Shown here: positions 60,701 to 64,000 of the stretch, piece after piece | Layout of the letters: each line of letters opens with the position of its first letter | How positions within the stretch are numbered: position 1 is the stretch's first letter | Source: Cytophagales bacterium | Lineage (GTDB): Bacteria > Bacteroidota > Bacteroidia > Cytophagales > Spirosomataceae | Reading direction: 5' to 3' | Assembly (NCBI GenBank): GCA_004292855.1 | Contig: RDXN01000055.1 | Span: forward strand, 33,904-97,903 | Length of the DNA: 64,000 nucleotides | Notes under the pieces: model-generated | What the model was told of the DNA's origin: nothing | Databases searched by the model: none | The model's input: the letters and a program-made list of their open reading frames with translations, nothing else | Position numbers and translations under genes: made by a program

Positions 60701-61534
60701 CCGCAACACAGGCGTCAGGTACGCATCGACCACGGCGGTTTGGGTCCGGGCCACGTAGCCGGGAGCCGCCGACACGTCGGTGGAGCAAGTCACGTGCGCG
60801 ATTCCGGCCCGGTGCAGGGCTTTGCGGATTTGGTGTTCGTGAACGGGGTTTCGGTAAGCATTCAACAACGAAATCGCCACCGCGTCGGGATTTGTCTGTC
60901 GTATTTGGTGGACAAGTTGGGCCAGCGTTTCATCGGTGAGGGGTTCCAGTACCTCGCCCGTAGCTGTCAGCCGTTCATCAACTTCCAACACCGACTCATA
61001 CAGGATTTCGGCGGGGGGAATAGCCAGTTGAAACAGGTTGGGCCGCTGTTGGGTGCCAATTTGGAGCAAATCCTGGAAGCCGCGTGTAACGAGCAACGCC
61101 ACGCGCCCGCCCTTCCGTTCGAGTAGGGCGTTGGTGCCTTTGGTGGTCCCCAACCGCATGTCGATGGGTGGAAACGGCTTTCCTAATGGCGTTTGGGTCA
61201 ACAACCGAGCCGCCAGAACAGGGGCCTCTTCGCCGGTAAAGAGTTCGACGGTGCAGAGAGAAAAAAGAACGGAGAAAGACAGGGTCAGTTCGCCAGCTAC
61301 CGTCAATGATTGCACTGTGTATTCTTCTCCCGTTTCGACCACCCGTACCGTGTATCCCGAAAAAATTGGAGCCGTGAGCCAGGGGGCCACAAGCCGCCCT
61401 TGCGCGTCGATTTGACCACGCAACCGGCTGCTACTTAATACTTTGGTGCGGTGAAGCGTACCGTGTGGGTCGCGGGCAATACCATCGGTGAAGGTGCCGC
61501 CCGTGTCGATCCAGATTTGCCAGGGTTGAGTCAT
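57683..61534 (-). CDS. fused hydantoinase A/B (5-oxoprolinase-type)
   Basis: 1283 aa, the size and order of the fused ATP-dependent 5-oxoprolinase, which opens pyroglutamate to glutamate. HyuA-like part about 1-700 with the ATP-binding GGTFTDG (12-18), RLGTTKGTNALLERKGGR, LDMGGTSTDVA and VFGGAGGLHG. HyuB-like part about 740-1270 with RLDFSCALLNANAEL, LITNHPQFGGSHLPDVTLL and VEHSAGL-like GVEECSAGL, ending in the Gly-rich VRIETPGGGGYLLP. Hydantoinases of the same family are an alternative. The last nine residues come from a REP repeat. There is no adjacent pxp gene. Confidence 0.92.
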   Translation of the reverse strand: MTQPWQIWIDTGGTFTDGIARDPHGTLHRTKVLSSSRLRGQIDAQGRLVAPWLTAPIFSGYTVRVVETGEEYTVQSLTVAGELTLSFSVLFSLCTVELFTGEEAPVLAARLLTQTPLGKPFPPIDMRLGTTKGTNALLERKGGRVALLVTRGFQDLLQIGTQQRPNLFQLAIPPAEILYESVLEVDERLTATGEVLEPLTDETLAQLVHQIRQTNPDAVAISLLNAYRNPVHEHQIRKALHRAGIAHVTCSTDVSAAPGYVARTQTAVVDAYLTPVLRSYLDNVQTQLGDAATLRIMSSAGGLVRADLFRPKDSLLSGPAGGVIGASVVSPDHTQTGLLTLDMGGTSTDVARILAAPDYRFTTSVGPFDLQLPSLAIETVAAGGGSVCWFDGVSGRATLGGATLGRLRVGPHSAGATPGPACYGLGGPLSITDVNLLLGRLHPAQFGIPIFPDKARAALEAVAQQAGETPDALLDGFARIADEAMAGAIRKISIARGFDPTDYSLLVFGGAGGLHGCSVAQLLGMNRVVLPFDGGLLSAYGIGQARIERMASRVVLQSMALVMNELSGWISQLAHQATNELRQDVTAQASVEVSAVRLFLRLQGQESTVEIPFSGDALGDFQRAYEQRYGHFPEGRIVELESLRVQVRTAHDTAQNHASITAMQLAQPTFHTDRYPAYDWTKLRPGDHFAGPALLLNRTSSAFIEAGWEARVGEKGNMVVALTDETPLLLAEERGAGRSDGSGEVEPLQLELFTRRFMAIAEEMGTQLQRTAFSTNVKERLDFSCALLNANAELVANAPHIPVHLGSLGVCARLCLEKLPLGPGDVLITNHPQFGGSHLPDVTLLQGVFADNVPNQKPTLVGYLINRAHHAEIGGKVPGSMPPDATSLLEEGVVLEPQYVVKQGRFLWEMGVEECSAGLKSRFENAPYPTRSLPENRADIEAALASLRAGETALLNLVRAHGLPAVHHYMDRLKASARNHILSVLEQHEGQTFEAEESLDDGHTIRVKMHVQNGQLTVDFTGTSAPHPNNLNANVSILHSAVLYVLRLWVGQDIPLNEGLMAPVRFVLPEASFLNPHFPDNQPEACPAVVGGNTEVSQRLVDTLLKALKLAACSYGTMNNFLFGSDSFGYYETIGGGTGATEGADGRSGVHQHMTNTKLTDPEELERRYPVRLWQFGIRENSGGEGHGPSHGWRGGDGIVREIEFLKPVQATLLSQHRVVAPYGLNGGEPGLVGKQTIIFSDGHTEALPGIFTRKMQVGERVRIETPGGGGYLLPSAKADGNG

Positions 61535-61545
61535 GCAGGGATACT

Positions 61546-62229
61546 TTACAGCTTCCGTATCTTCAAATTACGAAAGTAAATAGGTGCCCCGGCATGTTTG
61601 CCCTGCAAGCCAATAAAACCGCGAGCGGGTAAACTTGCTACGGGTTTACTGAGCCATTCGGGTACGTCGGAGCCGTCTGGATTTTTCTTCGCGGACGTAT
61701 ACTCGTCCATATTCATCTCGTTGACGAGCGCACCGTTGAGCACGACATAGATCTTGCGGCCCTGCGCCGTAACGGTGTAGCGATTCCACTCCCCTGGTTT
61801 TTTTACGCGCTTTTCGGTGGCGGCTTTGTGGCCAAAAAATGCTCCGCATTGCCAGTTTTTGGGCGATTCGGCCCACTTTTGGTCGTAGTCGTCGGCAATT
61901 TGCACTTCAATCGCGTTGGGAATCCAGTTGGCGGTATCGCTGCAATACACAATCACTCCGCTGTTGGTGCCGGGGGCGGTTTTAAACTCCATATCGAGTT
62001 CAAAACTCTCGTAAGGCATCGCCGACCAGATGGTTTGATCCTCGGTGGCTGTCAGCACGCCATCCGTCCCGCTCCAAACGCCTTTCGGGTAACTGGCATC
62101 GGACAGGTCGGCGGCAAAGAGTGGTTTCCAGCCCGCTTTGCTGGTGTTGGGGTGGCCCGTGGGGGCTTTCTGAGCGAAGGTGGTAGCGGCAACGAGCAGC
62201 GCACCGAGAACGAGCATGGTCTTTTTCAT
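61546..62229 (-). CDS. exported DUF1080 (3-keto-disaccharide hydrolase-type) protein
   Basis: 227 aa from the ATG at 62229, which opens a signal peptide (MKKTMLVLGALLVAATTFAQ). A concanavalin-like beta-sandwich of the DUF1080 family follows, with WKPLFAADLSDA, FELDMEFKTAPGTNSGVIVY, GEWNRYTVTAQGRKIYVVLNG and GFIGLQGKHAGAPIYFRNLKIRKL. Members bind or cleave 3-keto-sugars. It lies 11 bp upstream of the hydantoinase gene, in the same direction, and is probably cotranscribed. Confidence 0.93.
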   Translation of the reverse strand: MKKTMLVLGALLVAATTFAQKAPTGHPNTSKAGWKPLFAADLSDASYPKGVWSGTDGVLTATEDQTIWSAMPYESFELDMEFKTAPGTNSGVIVYCSDTANWIPNAIEVQIADDYDQKWAESPKNWQCGAFFGHKAATEKRVKKPGEWNRYTVTAQGRKIYVVLNGALVNEMNMDEYTSAKKNPDGSDVPEWLSKPVASLPARGFIGLQGKHAGAPIYFRNLKIRKL

Positions 62230-62278
62230 GAACACAAAAAGCGATTCGTCGTTATCTGTTTACTCCAATTGTTTCCTT

Positions 62279-62632
62279 ATGCGCCCCGAAATCACCACCG
62301 AACCGACCGCCGTTACCGTAGCCGAGCAGTTTCAGAACCAGACCATCCGGCCTATTTTGAAACAACTCAACGACCTTATTCTGGCCTACTATCGGCACCA
62401 CCTGCCCAAGCGCAAAGTACCCTTCGTTAGGCTCACCCGCGAAGACAAGCTTGCCCATATTGAACGCTCCATCCGCGACGACACCCGTCTGCGACTGACG
62501 CTCATCGGCATGGTCCTCGGCCAATTCACCCCCGACGAGTTTGCCACGTTCGCCACCGAAGAAGCCGAGCTAACCCGCCGAATTGGCAATCTGTTGACTC
62601 AGCGCGTACAGAGTCAGGTTGAGGAATTGTAG
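62279..62632 (+). CDS. conserved hypothetical protein
   Basis: 117 aa from the ATG at 62279; the open frame upstream runs through the divergent DUF1080 gene. All-helical, with EQFQNQTIRPILKQLNDLIL and ERSIRDDTRLRLTLIGMVLGQFT. Similar short proteins occur in Cytophagales and Flavobacteria under uninformative names; I cannot assign a function. Followed by the first large RAYT-associated repeat. Confidence 0.7.
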   Translation: MRPEITTEPTAVTVAEQFQNQTIRPILKQLNDLILAYYRHHLPKRKVPFVRLTREDKLAHIERSIRDDTRLRLTLIGMVLGQFTPDEFATFATEEAELTRRIGNLLTQRVQSQVEEL

Positions 62633-62657
62633 TAAACCAGTGTTGTGCATGTGCATG

Positions 62658-62849
62658 TTGTGCGTAGTGTTCCGCAGGGACACTGCGCACGTTTCATAAA
62701 TGGCCGTTTGCAACGGCCAAGCCGTAAGGCTAATGGCATCCCCGTTTGCACATCTCGCCGTTAATCAAGTACTTAGCCTCGCGGCTCGGTCGTTGCAAAC
62801 GACCGTTCATAAAAAATGCGCAGTGTCCTTTCAGAACATTACGCACAAC
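62658..62849. repeat. large imperfect inverted-repeat element, upstream of the RAYT gene
   Basis: About 190 bp. Outer arms GTTGTGCGTAGTGTTCCGCA... (from 62658) and ...AACATTACGCACAAC (to 62849) are about 85% complementary. Inside them, GGCCGTTTGCAACGGCC and GGTCGTTGCAAACGACC are each palindromic and pair with one another, next to AAGCC..GGCTAA segments. The region holds no gene. A close relative lies at 63458-63650 in direct orientation, on the other side of the transposase. Confidence 0.85.
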
Positions 62850-62878
62850 CTGCTAAACCACCTTAACTTACTATCAAT

Positions 62879-63433
62879 ATGGCCTTCGCCCGCCGTATCC
62901 AAGATCCCGAAGCGGTGTATTTTATTACGTTCGCGACGGTGCGATGGGTTGACGTGTTTACCCGCCCCGCTTACGTCGATATTTTGCTTGATAGCTTTCG
63001 TTATTGTCAGCAACACAAAGGTCTGCGCATTCACGCCTGGTGTGTGATGAGCAACCACATTCACTTAATGATATCGACGAAGGTTTCGCATCATCCCTCT
63101 GATGTACTGCGCGATTTGAAAAAGTTTACCGCCAAGCAAATTATCGAGGCCATCGAAAACTCTGAAACGGGTGAAAGCCGTAAAGACTGGATGCTGTGGA
63201 TATTCAAACGGGCCGGTATGCAAAACAGCAAAAACAAGCTTTACCAGTTCTGGCAGCAAGAGACGCACCCCATCGAGATTTTCTCAAATAAATTCATCGA
63301 CCAAAAGCTCAACTACATCCATGAAAATCCCGTAAAAGCTGGTTTAGTGGATGAACCGTGGGAGTACCGCTATTCATCAGCCCGCGATTACATGAACAAT
63401 ACGAAGGGCTTGCTGGAGTTGGAGTTGCTTTAA
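62879..63433 (+). CDS. REP-associated tyrosine transposase (RAYT, TnpA_REP)
   Basis: 184-aa HUH-type Y1 transposase domain protein. The HUH motif is H60-I-H62 in CVMSNHIHLMI, and the catalytic Tyr is probably Y146 in KLNYIHENPVKAGLV, both in the arrangement of RAYT proteins that process REP hairpins. The frame is intact and of normal length. It sits between two direct copies of a 190-bp palindromic element, the expected arrangement of a RAYT with its own REP/BIME substrate. It is unrelated in sequence to the broken transposase at 57.2-57.6 kb. Confidence 0.92.
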   Translation: MAFARRIQDPEAVYFITFATVRWVDVFTRPAYVDILLDSFRYCQQHKGLRIHAWCVMSNHIHLMISTKVSHHPSDVLRDLKKFTAKQIIEAIENSETGESRKDWMLWIFKRAGMQNSKNKLYQFWQQETHPIEIFSNKFIDQKLNYIHENPVKAGLVDEPWEYRYSSARDYMNNTKGLLELELL

Positions 63434-63457
63434 ATTTTGATTGGTGGTTGCGGTGTG

Positions 63458-63650
63458 GTTGTGCGTAGTCTTCCGAAGGATGACTGCGCAGGGTTTATAA
63501 ATGGCCGTTTGCAACGGCCAAGCCGTGAGGCTAAGTACTTGATTGACGGCACGAGGTGCAAATGAGAGCGTTGTTAGCCTTACGGCTCGGTCGTTGCAAA
63601 CGACCATTCATGAAAAGCGCGCAGTGCCCCTGCGGAACACTACGCACAAC
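63458..63650. repeat. large imperfect inverted-repeat element, downstream of the RAYT gene
   Basis: Second copy of the 62658-62849 element in the same orientation. It starts GTTGTGCGTAGTCTTCCGAA and ends AACACTACGCACAAC; it shares ATGGCCGTTTGCAACGGCC, AAGCCGTGAGGCTAAG and GGTCGTTGCAAACGACC. The copies differ mainly in their central parts and in compensating positions of the stems. The stretch from the RAYT stop to 63671 contains no gene. Confidence 0.85.
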
Positions 63651-63671
63651 GTCCAAAATCACAATATGTCT

Positions 63672-63914
63672 TTACCGCACTGACGGCATATCCGAAGGGT
63701 CGATCAGCAAGAAGCCGGGGTTGATTTTTTCGCCGTGCCAGCGGGCACCAAAGTGCAGATGTGGGCCGGTAGTGCGGCCTGTTTCGCCAACGGTGCCAAG
63801 CTTTTGGCCCTTCGTAACGGTCTGATTAGGCTTCACGTCCATCGTTTTGAGGTGGAAATATTCGGTCAGTGATGTTTGGGCGTAGACAGACACGCCAATA
63901 GTCAATAGACTTTT
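63672..63914 (-). pseudogene. truncated M23 (LytM-type) peptidase
   Basis: About 80 codons of the C-terminal part of a LytM-type zinc endopeptidase that cuts peptidoglycan cross-links. LTEYFHLKTMDV, GQKLGTVGETG and GPHLHFGARWHG (the HxH zinc/catalytic pair) are present. The upstream half with the first zinc ligand (HxxxD) is missing: the frame meets a stop at 63915-63917, beyond which a different sequence begins. No ATG is available. It is a remnant, probably cut by a rearrangement or insertion at about 63.91 kb. Confidence 0.75.
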
Positions 63915-64000
63915 TTAGCCTATTTTTTCTAACTTTTGTTCAAAATGCTTGCGCTTCGTCCAGCGATAGTTGTGTAAGCTACAGGCCGTTTGAAACACTA
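63915..64000 (-). CDS. 3' end of an unidentified gene (partial)
   Basis: A frame entering from the right edge ends at the TAA at 63915-63917 and encodes FQTACSLHNYRWTKRKHF followed by EQKLEKIG. The segment ACSLHNYR is vaguely like the C-terminal end of some DDE transposases, which would explain the truncation of the adjacent M23 gene, but 27 residues are too few to identify it. Confidence 0.3.
   Translation of the reverse strand, partial: VFQTACSLHNYRWTKRKHFEQKLEKIG

Noticed and set aside
60299..61126. 275-codon open frame on the + strand
   Set aside because: Antisense shadow of the hydantoinase gene with no domain evidence.
34633..61534. A dedicated gamma-glutamyl cycle formed by ggt and the 5-oxoprolinase-like gene
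   Set aside because: The genes are 21 kb apart on opposite strands, with no cyclotransferase or glutathione synthesis genes between them; only a loose metabolic link can be claimed.
1..64000. CRISPR array, prophage or integrated element
   Set aside because: No regularly spaced direct repeats, cas genes, integrase or phage structural genes were seen; the repeats present are palindromic REP-type elements.

Overview
The window looks like a chromosomal segment of a Bacteroidota bacterium of the order Cytophagales, close to Spirosoma, Rudanella or Fibrella. The evidence is the gene content: DUF5686 carboxypeptidase-regulatory outer-membrane proteins, a type IX secretion C-terminal domain, TonB-dependent receptors, SufB, CHRD and DUF4142 proteins. 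Several promoters carry the Bacteroidota -7 box TAnnTTTG and Shine-Dalgarno signals are weak. The DNA is moderately GC-rich. No species name can be assigned from the sequence alone.

Layout. 1-9.2 kb: the 3' part of an M13 metallopeptidase, an exported amidohydrolase, a DUF4142 protein, a large DUF5686 protein, a two-domain CHRD lipoprotein, sufB without its usual partners, and an Lrp-type regulator. 9.3-9.7 kb: no protein gene, but a complete-looking RNA transcription unit (promoter, boxA-like box, tRNA-Leu-like domain with an oversized variable region, terminator). 9.7-16.7 kb: yebC, lysA, a PhoD-like phosphatase, a fasciclin protein, an ECF sigma/anti-sigma pair and a membrane-anchored MsrB. 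16.8-30.7 kb: sialidase, PBP1A, BON-LysM protein, an exported nuclease, a TMTC-like membrane glycosyltransferase with TPRs, a PAS histidine kinase, an S41 peptidase, an M20 amidohydrolase and a barrel-like protein. 30.7-40.8 kb: a HigBA toxin-antitoxin operon, fructose-bisphosphate aldolase, a type IX-secreted amidase, gamma-glutamyltransferase, a second DUF4142 protein, a penicillin-acylase-family enzyme, a VOC protein and a metallo-beta-lactamase-fold hydrolase.

40.9-51.5 kb holds the most coherent unexplained locus: an AMP-forming ligase, a BtaA/DUF3419 aminocarboxypropyltransferase and an APH-like kinase on the + strand; a GNAT-like protein, then UbiA-like prenyltransferase and PEP-synthase/rifampin-phosphotransferase-like dikinase (coupled by an ATGA overlap) on the - strand; and an MMPL exporter. 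I read it as a candidate lipid or prenyl-lipid biosynthesis and export locus; the product is unknown.

51.5-64 kb: TonB receptor, a DUF4160/DUF2442 pair, an Nramp-like transporter with altered metal-site residues, Dps, a sugar-phosphate isomerase-like protein, a fused hydantoinase/5-oxoprolinase and a DUF1080 protein. This end is rich in repeats. A REP-associated tyrosine transposase (RAYT) lies between two large inverted-repeat elements. A broken second Y1 transposase is flanked by an unrelated REP family, copies of which supply the final codons of two genes. The window ends in a truncated M23 peptidase and an unidentified partial frame.
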